IMG/VR virus record: IMGVR_UViG_3300034355_000641
Location: 1 to 21,740 of that record
Length of the DNA stretch: 21,740 bases
From: a virus
Direction: 5' to 3' (one strand)
Below, piece after piece: positions 1 through 7,900 of the stretch. Below the pieces are notes generated by a model, which was not told the origin of the DNA, ran no database searches, and saw only the letters and a program-made list of their open reading frames with translations. Position 1 is the first letter of the stretch; each line of letters opens with the position of its first letter. The translations under genes were made by a program, and so were the position numbers.

Positions 1-2
1 AC

Positions 3-221
3 CAGACCTGGCCGAGCTCTCGAGGTCACATCAACGACGTCCGCATCCGCTACGTCGCAGGCTACGGTGCGCCGACGGATGTGCCGCCAGCGATCAAGGC
101 GGCGATCAAGCTGATGATCGCGCACCTCTACGAGAACCGCGAAGCGACGCTCACCGGGACGATCGTCACCGAGTTTCCGCTCGGCTTCACCGCGCTCCTG
201 TCACCCTTCAAGGTGTTCTGA
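3..221 (+). CDS. Head-tail connector protein, gp6-like (5' partial)
   Basis: The gene is already open at the left edge, so its start is missing; 72 residues are visible. The visible part has the look of the C-terminal half of phage gp6/QLRG-type connector proteins: an 'RYVAGYG' segment, then 'VPPAIKAAIKLMIAHLYENRE', then a hydrophobic tail ending in 'LLSPFKVF'. Family members form the dodecameric ring that joins the portal to the head-completion proteins. The TGA at 219-221 shares its last base with the ATG of the next gene, so translation is probably coupled. The following three genes are the head-closure and tail-completion proteins that normally come next, which supports the call. The assignment rests on sequence pattern and gene order. 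Confidence 0.75.
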   Translation, partial: QTWPSSRGHINDVRIRYVAGYGAPTDVPPAIKAAIKLMIAHLYENREATLTGTIVTEFPLGFTALLSPFKVF

Positions 222-547
222 TGCAGGCGGGGCGTCTTCGACATCGTGTCACCGTCCAACGGGCGACCGACGCCATCGACCAGTACGGAGACCAGACGCC
301 GACCTGGACAGCGCTCGGCACGGTCTGGGCGTCCGTCGAACCGCTCAACGGTCGCGAGTATTTCGCCGCCGCGCAGATGCAAAGCGAGATCTCGACGCGC
401 ATTGTCATCCGTCCAATCTCGGGCGTGACGCTGACGCCGAAGGATCGCGTCAAGTTTGGCTCGCGCTATTTCGACATTCAGTCGGTGATCAATCGCGACG
501 AGCGGAACCGCGAGCTCCAGCTACTCTGCGTCGAGCGATTTACCTGA
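221..547 (+). CDS. Phage head closure protein (SPP1 gp16-like head-tail adaptor)
   Basis: A 108-residue protein of the usual length for the head closure/adaptor family. It starts with the typical 'MQAGRLRHRVTVQR' strand, has the 'YGDQTPTW' and 'VWASVEPLNGREYF' segments seen across the family, and ends with 'FGSRYFDIQSVINRDERN' and a short C-terminal strand. Known members close the connector channel after DNA packaging and form the docking face for the tail. The start overlaps the previous stop by one base and the stop TGA at 545-547 overlaps the next ATG by one base, so the gene sits in a tightly coupled head-tail operon. Confidence 0.88.
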   Translation: MQAGRLRHRVTVQRATDAIDQYGDQTPTWTALGTVWASVEPLNGREYFAAAQMQSEISTRIVIRPISGVTLTPKDRVKFGSRYFDIQSVINRDERNRELQLLCVERFT

Positions 548-1119
548 TGGCAATCATCACGGATTTTCGCATTGAGGGATTGAAGGAGATCGAGGCGCGA
601 CTGACCGAGCTCGATGCTTTGGCCGGTAAGCGGCTCCTTACTCGAGCAACCCGTCGCTCGCTAATTAAGCTCGAGCGCCAGGCAACCTCGAACGCGGAAA
701 GCTTCGCTCGATCGGGCGCGCTCGCCGAGTCGGTTCGAATCGTCACAGTCAAGCCTCGAGGGACTAACGTCGTCGAGGTCCAGGTCGGGCCGAAGAAGTC
801 AGACAAGAAAGCGAAGGCGCTGCATAACGTCTACTACGACAGAAAGCGGAAGGGGATTTTTTACGGTCACCTGATCGAGTTCGGTCACCGTGTCGGAACT
901 CGCTCGACCGGATGGCTCCGCAAGGGGAACAAGACAAAAGGGAAGGGCGGCTCTAGCTCGGGCCAGGTTCCGGCGCGTCCCTGGTTTACTCCGGCCTGGA
1001 ACGCAACCCGCACCGACATCATCCCGGAGTTTCAACGCATCCTCGCGCAGGGGCTCTCACGCCTCGAGCGTCGAATGCAAAAAAAGGCCGCAGACGCAGA
1101 GGGGCTCGTCGATTCGTGA
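547..1119 (+). CDS. HK97 gp10-like head-tail joining protein
   Basis: A 190-residue protein resembling HK97-gp10 family tail-completion/head-tail joining proteins. Supporting features are the N-terminal 'IEGLKEIEARLTELDALAGKR' segment, a basic central region, the 'HLIEFGH' segment followed by 'PARPWFTPAW', and a charged C-terminal helix. Family members act at the head-tail interface during assembly. It is somewhat longer than the compact members because of a Gly/Lys/Ser-rich insertion around residues 125-140. The start overlaps the preceding stop by one base; the end overlaps the next gene by four bases (GTGA). Confidence 0.87.
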   Translation: MAIITDFRIEGLKEIEARLTELDALAGKRLLTRATRRSLIKLERQATSNAESFARSGALAESVRIVTVKPRGTNVVEVQVGPKKSDKKAKALHNVYYDRKRKGIFYGHLIEFGHRVGTRSTGWLRKGNKTKGKGGSSSGQVPARPWFTPAWNATRTDIIPEFQRILAQGLSRLERRMQKKAADAEGLVDS

Positions 1120-1502
1120 GTATCGAGAACGCAATCATCGCGAAGATCGCCTCGCTCAACACGGGCGCGGGCTCGCGAATCTACCGCGAGATCATTGTCC
1201 AGGAACCGCAGCTCCCCGCCATCGCGGTCAGTCGCACAAGCGGACAGGGCATGGCTCGCACCCTGGGAAACAACCCGCTCCTACAGCGCGCGATTCTCCG
1301 AATCGAGACCGTCGGCGAAACAATGGCGCAAGTGTCGCCGGTCGCCGAGGCGATCCGCGCAGGACTCGACGGGTGGTCTGGGACGCAGAGCGGAGTCGCG
1401 GTCCTAATGTCCAGGCTCTCGCAGCAGCAGGAGCAAGCGGACGCAATGGGTGATCGCACGATGCGAATCGTTCAACAAGATTTCGAGTTCGTCTTTCGAT
1501 AG
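1116..1502 (+). CDS. Tail completion protein (DUF3168-like, gp17 type)
   Basis: A 128-residue protein starting with GTG at 1116, which overlaps the preceding TGA in a GTGA motif. Size, position and pattern fit the DUF3168/gp17-type tail completion proteins: a short N-terminal helix, a 'PQLPAIAVSRTSG' strand, a central 'AILRIETVGETMAQVSPVAEAI' segment and a C-terminal 'MRIVQQDFEFVFR' strand. Members cap the tail tube on the head side. Recognition is from motif layout and synteny between HK97 gp10-like and major tail genes, so the fold is inferred. It is the last gene before two tandem terminator-like hairpins. Confidence 0.75.
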   Translation: MSIENAIIAKIASLNTGAGSRIYREIIVQEPQLPAIAVSRTSGQGMARTLGNNPLLQRAILRIETVGETMAQVSPVAEAIRAGLDGWSGTQSGVAVLMSRLSQQQEQADAMGDRTMRIVQQDFEFVFR

Positions 1503-1526
1503 TTGGGTTAGCTACCGCAGATAGTT

Positions 1527-1553
1527 CGGCGCCTTCGGGCGCCGTTTTTTTTT
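1527..1553 (+). terminator. Rho-independent terminator-like hairpin 1
   Basis: A perfect 7-bp GC stem (CGGCGCC / GGCGCCG at 1527-1533 and 1538-1544) is closed by a UUCG tetraloop and followed at once by nine T residues (1545-1553). This is a textbook intrinsic terminator. It lies 25 bases after the tail completion gene and upstream of the co-directional major tail gene, so late transcription has to read through it or be partly stopped here. Confidence 0.9.
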
Positions 1554-1560
1554 AACAACG

Positions 1561-1582
1561 ACCGCCTCTGGCGGTTTTTTTT
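1561..1582 (+). terminator. Rho-independent terminator-like hairpin 2
   Basis: A second hairpin follows the first within 8 bases: a 6-bp stem ACCGCC / GGCGGT (1561-1566, 1570-1575) with a TCT loop, running into a tract of eight T (1575-1582). The Shine-Dalgarno GGAG of the major tail gene begins on the next base (1583). The space between this terminator and the next start is too short for a promoter, so the hairpin must be transcribed as part of the message for the major tail gene. Confidence 0.8.
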
Positions 1583-1594
1583 GGAGTAATCAAA

Positions 1595-2017
1595 ATGCCT
1601 GCAAACATTTCGACCGGCACCTTGTTTAAGGTCGGCAACGCCGCCTCACCGGAAACCTTCGCGACCATTGCCCAGGTGCAAGAGATCAAGTGGAGCGGAT
1701 ACGCTCGCAAGATCGTCGACACCTACACGATGGGCTCGTCCTACCCGACGCGCCTGATGAGCTCGCACGATCCGCAGAATGTGGAGCTGAAGCTCCTCTT
1801 CGATCCGGCCGACAACGCTCACGAAGCGATGCGGACGAAGCTCGTCGCGGGAACGCTGTCGAACTATCAGATCATCCTCCCGGATGCGAGCGCCTATCAG
1901 GTGCAGTTCGGCGGCTATATCACGAAGTTCGAAATCGACGCGCTGACGGCTGAAGGCGCCGAGATCGTGGCGAACGTGACGATCGAGCTGACCGCTCTGC
2001 CGACGGTGACTCCGTAA
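1595..2017 (+). CDS. Major tail (tube) protein
   Basis: A 140-residue protein with the features of siphovirus tail tube subunits: N-terminal 'STGTLFKVGNAASPETFATI' strands, a central 'NVELKLLFDPADNAHEAMRTKL' segment and a 'YQVQFGGYITKFEIDA' strand before a Thr/Pro-rich C-terminus. Subunits stack as hexameric rings around the tape measure protein. It is preceded by a clear GGAG at 1583-1586, eight bases from the ATG, and by the tandem hairpins, an arrangement suggesting its expression is set separately from the upstream genes. Its TAA shares one base with the next ATG (TAATG). Confidence 0.88.
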   Translation: MPANISTGTLFKVGNAASPETFATIAQVQEIKWSGYARKIVDTYTMGSSYPTRLMSSHDPQNVELKLLFDPADNAHEAMRTKLVAGTLSNYQIILPDASAYQVQFGGYITKFEIDALTAEGAEIVANVTIELTALPTVTP

Positions 2018-2358
2018 TGAGTCGCGACCTACTGAAGGCGCAGATCGTCGACACCTTCCGACGCGCATCGGTGCGCCAGGTTGAGGTCGGCGGTCTGAAG
2101 CTCTACGTCCGCGGATTAACGGGCGGCGAGCGCATCCAACTTCAGCAGATGGCGGCGGAAGCGCAGAAGGGCGGCGAACCGTTGGCCGACTTTAAGGTCG
2201 CGGTCCTCGGTCTCTGTGACGAGAGCGGAGCGCGCCTGTTCGAGGATGCGAAGGATCTCGCAAACCTCGACGGCGCCGTTCTCGCCGAGATCTCGAAGCA
2301 CATCATCGAGGCCTCGGGTCTCGGAGAAGCTGCGAGGGAAATCGCCGCAAAAAACTAG
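2017..2358 (+). CDS. Tail assembly chaperone, short form (gpG analogue)
   Basis: A 113-residue acidic, helix-rich protein ending with TAG at 2356-2358. Position between the major tail and tape measure genes, size, and the frameshift site at its 3' end identify it as the G-type tail assembly chaperone, which coats the tape measure protein and recruits tail tube subunits. The stop is reached only by ribosomes that do not slip on the heptamer A AAA AAC at 2349-2355. The sequence itself is poorly conserved, as is usual for this class, so the call relies on synteny and the frameshift element. Confidence 0.88.
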   Translation: MSRDLLKAQIVDTFRRASVRQVEVGGLKLYVRGLTGGERIQLQQMAAEAQKGGEPLADFKVAVLGLCDESGARLFEDAKDLANLDGAVLAEISKHIIEASGLGEAAREIAAKN

Positions 2359-2675
2359 CGAGCGAGTCGGAACTTCTGATGTGGTTCCGGCTCGCGGCGC
2401 AGTTTGGACGGCCGGTCGGTGAGCTCATGGAAAGCATGAGCTCTGCCGAGTTTACCTACTGGCTCGCCTTCTACTCGATGGAGCCTTTCGGCTACGAGAT
2501 CGAGAGCTGGCGCGCAGGAATGCTCGCTGCGGCGACGGCGAACACAGCAGGCACGAAGAAGGGCGGCAAGCCTTTCGTCCCGTCCGACTTTATCCCGACA
2601 AAGAAGCAGGCACCTCGAGGTCAAGAGATCTCGGAGCAGCGCCGCATTCTCGAGGCAATGGTGAAGCATGGCTGA
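2017..2675 (+). CDS. Tail assembly chaperone, frameshifted long form (gpGT analogue)
   Basis: Product of a -1 slip: codons 2017-2355 are read in the first frame, then base 2355 is re-read and translation continues to TGA at 2673-2675, giving about 219 residues. The new frame is open right through the junction ('LASESELLMWFRLAAQFG...'), and the T-part resembles DUF4035-type extensions ('AAQFGRPVGELMESMSSAEFTYWLAFY'). The ATG at 2379 lies in the loop of the stimulatory hairpin, so independent initiation of the T-part is not needed to explain the ORF. In lambda the G:GT ratio is critical and GT bridges tape measure and tube protein; the same role is inferred here. The end overlaps the tape measure start by eight bases. 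Confidence 0.9.
2349..2395 (+). promoter_or_regulatory. Programmed -1 frameshift signal (slippery heptamer plus hairpin)
   Basis: The heptamer A AAA AAC at 2349-2355 is exactly in the X XXY YYZ phase of the upstream frame (codons GCA AAA AAC TAG). After a 6-base spacer (2356-2361) comes a 12-bp stem pairing 2362-2373 with 2384-2395, uninterrupted except for one U-G wobble (2367/2390), with a 10-nt loop 2374-2383. Heptamer type, spacer length and stem length match classical -1 frameshift stimulators. Confidence 0.94.
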
Positions 2676-4530
2676 TATAGGCACCCTAGTCGTCAAAATG
2701 GCGGCGGACTCGGCGCAGATGCGCTCCGAGATCGACAAGATGCAGCGCCAGATGAAAACGTCCGGCGATGCCGTCGCGGCGCTGAATAAGTCGCTCAAAA
2801 TGGTCGGCGGTGCGGTCCTCGCGGCGTTCAGCGTCGGCCAGGTGGTCGCCTTCGCGGGGCGCTGCATCGAGGCAGCGGACGCACTCCAGGACATGAGCGA
2901 CAAGCTCGGGATGTCCGCGGCGCAGCTAAACCTCCTACAGCTTGCGGCAACGCAGTCGGGCGGCTCTGTCGACGGTGTCAATACTGCGCTGACCAAGATG
3001 TCATCGACTCTCGGCGATGCGGTCAACGGTCAAAAGGAAGCCTCAAAGGCCTTCGCTTCGCTGAACCTAAACGCCGCCGAGCTTGCACAACTCGCGCCCG
3101 ACCAGGCCTTTATTCGGATTTCGGATGCGCTTGCGGGAATTGAGAACCCGTACCAACGCGCCGCCGCTGCCCAGGACATCTTCGGCAAGGGTGCGAAGGA
3201 CATCGCGGGCCTTTTAGCCGAGGGCAGCTCGGGCATCAACGAAGTCGGCGCTCGCCTCGAGGAGATGGGTGCAAAGCTGACCGACCTCGACATCTCGCGA
3301 ATCGCCCAGATGAAGGATGAGGCCGCGTTCGTCGGGACCGCATTCCAAAACCTTGCGACCGTGATGATCTCGAATGCATCACCCGCGATGGGTGTCCTCC
3401 TCGATAGCTTCTCGAATCTGATGAAAACATTCGGAGGCGCCGACCAAGCGGGCCGCTACTTTGGCATCACCGTAGTCGCGCTGATCAAGGCCGTCGAGGC
3501 GCTCGCGCAGACGGTGATCGCGGTGTTCGAGCAGATCCGAGGAGTTTTGATCGGTATCGGCGCCGGGGCGCTTGACATTGTCGGGATTTTTTCCGACGGC
3601 GCTCGCCAGATGGCAAGTGCGTGGACCGCATCCGCAAATAGCGCGCTTGCGAATTCCGAGCGAGCCGCAGGCGCCGCTCTCCAGGCCGGGCGTGACGTCT
3701 TCAATGCCGCGACAATCTTCGACGAGAAAGCGCGGAAGATGGAAGAGCGAGCCGCTGCCGCCGCCGCGAAGATCACCAGCGTCGTCGGGCCGACAGGACC
3801 GGGTGAGAAGACCGCAGCCGAGCGTCGCATGGAAGGCGTCGACGGTCGACAGCAAGGCCTCGACCTGACGAGCATGATGACCGATCAGCAGATGATCGAG
3901 GCGCTCAAGGTTCAACACTACGGAAACCTCGAGACCTTGCAGTCGGATCACATTCAACGGGTGGTCGATCAAGCGGCGTGGCAGTACAGCACGATGGGGC
4001 AGCTCGCGCAGCTATTCGGTATCGAATACCAAGACCTACAGACGCAGCAATACGACCAGGAAATGACCCTCCGCGAGTCTCTGTTCTCGGCGGGAACCGC
4101 GATCATGGGCGCGCTTTTTGCGTCCGACAAAAAGTTCGCGATCGCCCAGGCGCTCATCTCGACTTACGCAGGCGCCGCTCGGGCATACAAGGACGTCCCG
4201 TATCCGGCAAACATCGCGGCCGTCGCGAGCATCATCGCGTCCGGTTTGAAGCAAGTCGCGCAGATTCGCAAGACGCAGCCCGGCAGCTCTTCGGGTGGCT
4301 CTGCGGGGAGCGCTGGGGTGAGCAGCTCCGCGGCAATGCCGCGCGAGACACCGGGCCTGCAACAGCAGCAACCCTCGCGAATCGCCCAGGTCGTCGTCCA
4401 GGGCAGCGTCTTTTCGAGCCGAGAGACCGCCGACTGGCTGATCGGTCAGCTCTCCGAGGCGATCAATGACCGCGACGTCGTCTTCATCAACGGCAACAGC
4501 CGGCAAGCCGGACTCATCGGGGGCACCTAA
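2668..4530 (+). CDS. Tail tape measure protein
   Basis: A 620-residue Ala-rich, largely helical protein directly after the G/GT chaperones, the standard place for the tape measure. The N-terminus 'MADIGTLVVKMAADSAQMRSEIDKMQRQM' is a typical tape-measure coiled coil. Hydrophobic stretches lie at about residues 46-66 and in the central region, the usual membrane-active parts, and the C-terminal part is Gly/Ser-rich with a poly-Gln patch. Using the known rule of thumb of about 0.15 nm of tail per residue, the tail would be near 90 nm, short to medium for a siphovirus. The start overlaps the previous gene by eight bases; the stop TAA overlaps the next ATG by one. Confidence 0.92.
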   Translation: MADIGTLVVKMAADSAQMRSEIDKMQRQMKTSGDAVAALNKSLKMVGGAVLAAFSVGQVVAFAGRCIEAADALQDMSDKLGMSAAQLNLLQLAATQSGGSVDGVNTALTKMSSTLGDAVNGQKEASKAFASLNLNAAELAQLAPDQAFIRISDALAGIENPYQRAAAAQDIFGKGAKDIAGLLAEGSSGINEVGARLEEMGAKLTDLDISRIAQMKDEAAFVGTAFQNLATVMISNASPAMGVLLDSFSNLMKTFGGADQAGRYFGITVVALIKAVEALAQTVIAVFEQIRGVLIGIGAGALDIVGIFSDGARQMASAWTASANSALANSERAAGAALQAGRDVFNAATIFDEKARKMEERAAAAAAKITSVVGPTGPGEKTAAERRMEGVDGRQQGLDLTSMMTDQQMIEALKVQHYGNLETLQSDHIQRVVDQAAWQYSTMGQLAQLFGIEYQDLQTQQYDQEMTLRESLFSAGTAIMGALFASDKKFAIAQALISTYAGAARAYKDVPYPANIAAVASIIASGLKQVAQIRKTQPGSSSGGSAGSAGVSSSAAMPRETPGLQQQQPSRIAQVVVQGSVFSSRETADWLIGQLSEAINDRDVVFINGNSRQAGLIGGT

Positions 4531-4952
4531 TGACCGCAGTCGTCTACACCGCAAAGCGTTCCGTCATCGCCGGGCATAGCTCCGGCGATCAGTATTCGCT
4601 AAATCTCCGCGTCGTCGAGGCCGGTCTCGCGATCGGGCGCAAGGTTGGCTCCGAGGTTCAGCGGACGCTCTCCGACAAAACCGAGACGCTCTATTACTAC
4701 GGGAAGATGACCTGGTCAGTCTCCGCAATGGTAACAAGTTCGAGCGAGCTCGCCGCGCTCCAGGAGTTCCTGCATTCCGTCGAGGCCCAGGAGAGCTTCA
4801 CGTTCTCACCGTATGGCACCGCCGCGTCGCTCGGGACGACCTACACCGTTCGCCGTGTCCAGGCGAACTACTCCCTCGAGCGACAAGACGGGACCGGCAG
4901 CTCGCCGAGCGAGGATGCGATGCGCGTCACCTTTGACCTCGAGGAGGCCTGA
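4530..4952 (+). CDS. Putative minor tail / distal tail protein
   Basis: A 140-residue, beta-rich protein between the tape measure and the hub/fibre gene, which is where distal tail or lambda gpM/gpL-type tip proteins are found. Segments such as 'TETLYYYGKMTWSVSAMVTSSSELAALQEFLHS' and 'MRVTFDLEEA' fit a beta-barrel tip protein, but I do not recognise a specific family. The TAATG overlap upstream and the one-base overlap with the next ATG (TGATG, 4950-4954) place it in the same translationally coupled tail-tip block. Confidence 0.6.
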   Translation: MTAVVYTAKRSVIAGHSSGDQYSLNLRVVEAGLAIGRKVGSEVQRTLSDKTETLYYYGKMTWSVSAMVTSSSELAALQEFLHSVEAQESFTFSPYGTAASLGTTYTVRRVQANYSLERQDGTGSSPSEDAMRVTFDLEEA

Positions 4953-7900
4953 TGCGTACCGACGGCGAAGTCTTCAACGTACTCAATACGTCCTCGGTCA
5001 AGGAGCCGCGGTTCGTAGTCAAGATCGAGTACCCCGTCGATTCGATCTACATCACCTCGCACAGCGGCATCGCCGACGTGCCTGGAACCGTCCTGCAAGG
5101 CGCGCTCCAGGAACCGTCCATCGTCTCGCAGCGATTGAACCCGATCGAGGGCCGCAGCGAGATCGGCTCCGCGTCGTTCTCCGTCGTCGACGTCGGCGCG
5201 GAGTTCACAACAGAGATCCGCGAACGACTCAACGATGACGTCGGTCTCCGTCAGCGCCAGGTGCGCTTCTACCTGGGCTACGCCGGGCTCTCGTTCAACG
5301 ACTTCGTCATGGTCGGAACGCAACAGGTCACCCAGGCGGCCTACGACCGCGGGCGCTACTCGATCTCCTGCGCGGACGTTCAGCGCTCCGCAAAGAAGGA
5401 CATCTTTTCGCTTGCCGAGACAACCCTCGCGCAGTCTTTAAGCGCGACGGACACGACCGTCTACGTCAGCTCGACGAGCGGCTTCTCGACTGTGTATCAC
5501 GGCTCCAGCTATTCGGACGCCGCGAACTCGACCGTCGGCTACATCAAGATCCGCGACGAGGTCATCCGCTACACCGGCAAGACCGCGACAACTTTCACCG
5601 GGTGCACTCGTGGCGTCCTCGGGACGATCGCGAGCAAGTACGACGTCGACGCCGCAACACCATCCGCGCGTCGCGAGAAGGTCTCGGAGCACGTCTACCT
5701 CGAGCTCCCGGCCGTCAAGCTCGCCTATGCCATCCTCACCGGCACTCTCTACGGCGACAACGCAACTCTCCCGTCGACCTGGCATCTCGGAATCAGCGCG
5801 GCTCTGATCCGTCTCGCGGACTACACCGGCATCGGCTCGGATATATGGGACGGCGCGGACCAAGGCGTCATCGTTCGATTTGAAGGTCTAAAGAAAACCG
5901 ACGGCAAGAAGTTCCTCGAGGAGGAAATCTGTCGCCTGCTCGGGATGTTCATGCCGGTCTATGCCGACGGCGCGCTCGGGCTCAAGCGAGCGGCGCGCGT
6001 TCTATCGGACGCGGGAACCGTCGCAACGCTCGACGAATCGAACTCGATCCAGGTCGGCGAGCTCACGCACGACATGGAAGACGTCCACAATGTCTTCCGC
6101 ATCTCCTGGAACTGGACCGGCTCCGACTACTCCCGCACGACCTCGCTGATCGACGCGACGTCCGTCGCTATTCACGGCCGTGCGGACCCTCTCGATCTCA
6201 AGTTCAAGGGACTCTACGGCGGACGCGCGACCGACTCGCTGCTCTTTCAGCTTGTCGATTCTCTGCGTGATCGCTACGCCTCACCGCCGGAGCGGATGTC
6301 CGTCACGGTCGTCCATTCGCTGAACAAGCTCGAGGTCGGTGACGTCGTCCGCGTGAAGTACGCGAGCGTCCGCGACTTCTCCGGGACTGGCTCGAGCATC
6401 GACCGCGCGTTCGAGATCCAAAATATCTCCGTCAATCACCGCACCGGCCAGGTGCAGCTCGAGCTCTTCGGCTCGACCTCTCCGGCCTCCGCGCTCTCGC
6501 CGACGACGGCGACGACCGCACTCCCGGACGCCTTCTACACCGCAACCGGAACGCCGCTCTCGAGCGTCGCAACGATCACCGCAGGCGTGATGGCTGTCGG
6601 AACCTATTCGCTCGCAGGCGGCGCCGACATGACGGCCGCGGGTTCGATCTGGTATCACAACGGCGACCTCACGATTCCGCAAGGGTGCACGATCAATATC
6701 AGCGGGAACGTGCAGCTCCGCGTGAAGGGCTACCTGACGATCAACGGAACCATCAACGGCACCGGCGGCGGATTGCCAGGCGTCGCGGACGACACCAACC
6801 CGCAGACCTCAACGCTTGGGAATCCTGGCTGGGTCGGCAACTCGCGCGGCTGGGATGGCATCGACGCACACGCGGCCTACAAGTCAGGCAACCCGAAGCT
6901 CCTCACGCTCCCGGTTCCCGTCACGCAGGGGAAACACGCGAGCTTCCCGTACCTCCAGCTCCAAGTCTCGGGAAACGCTCTGACCGGAATCCCGACTGAT
7001 CTGCGCGGTACAGGCGGCGGTCCTGGCGGCAGCATTTTGAGCGGAAACAAAGTAGATTTTCGCGCCGCTGGCGGTACAGGCGCCGCAGGAGGCGCGGGCC
7101 TCTGCACAGTATCGCGCGGGTTTTCGACCGGCGCGTCGGCGACGATCAACTTGTCCGGCAACTCGTCGGTCATGCCGCCGATGCACAACGCGAACCCGAA
7201 CAAATACTACCCCGGCGCTGGTGGCGCGGGCGGTCCGGGTTCGATGCTTCTGCTCCTCGATGGCTCGGCCGTTTCGGCACCGGATCTCACGAACCGATTC
7301 GTCGCGAACACCGGCGCGGTCCCAATCGCGCAGCCCTATCTCGGCTTCCTGACGTTCCTCGATAACGAGGGGCTCAAAAGATACGACGACAACGAAGACC
7401 CCTGGGCGGGCTATGCCGACCCCGCAGTAATCTCCGAGCGATCTCTCGCGGGCTCGTGCCTTCGCATCCAATTCGTCCCGGCGCCGGAGACCGCAACAGC
7501 CGACCAGGACAGCAAGCCTCCTGCGATCGGCGTCCTCACCGCAAGCGCCCAGGATGGCTTTGCGCTTATCGCCTGGACGCTTCCAAACGATCCCGCCTCT
7601 TATGACTCGGTCGAGCTCTACGCCTCGATCACAAACGATCGCGGCACCGCGACGAAGATCTTCGACGGTCGCGCGTCCGACTTTCAGCACGTTACGAACG
7701 ACACCTCCGCGCGCTACTACTGGATCAGGACTCGCCGCGCTCGCGTTCGCTCTGACTGGTATCCGAACACGACCTCGAGCTCGGTGACAATCGCCGCGAA
7801 ACCGCCGACCCTGGTCGGCTACCTTACGAACGAAGCGGTCACCGTACCGGCAGACTCCGCCGGGACTGTCAGCTCCTTCGCGACTGCGGTCGGCGACTTT

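Noticed and set aside
2355-3026. 223-residue minus-strand ORF over tail chaperone and tape measure
   Set aside because: Opposes the late operon, has Cys/Arg-rich random-like composition and overlaps strongly supported genes.
6884-7690. 268-residue minus-strand ORF in the fibre gene
   Set aside because: Antisense shadow with Arg/Gly/Val-rich composition; no start signals.
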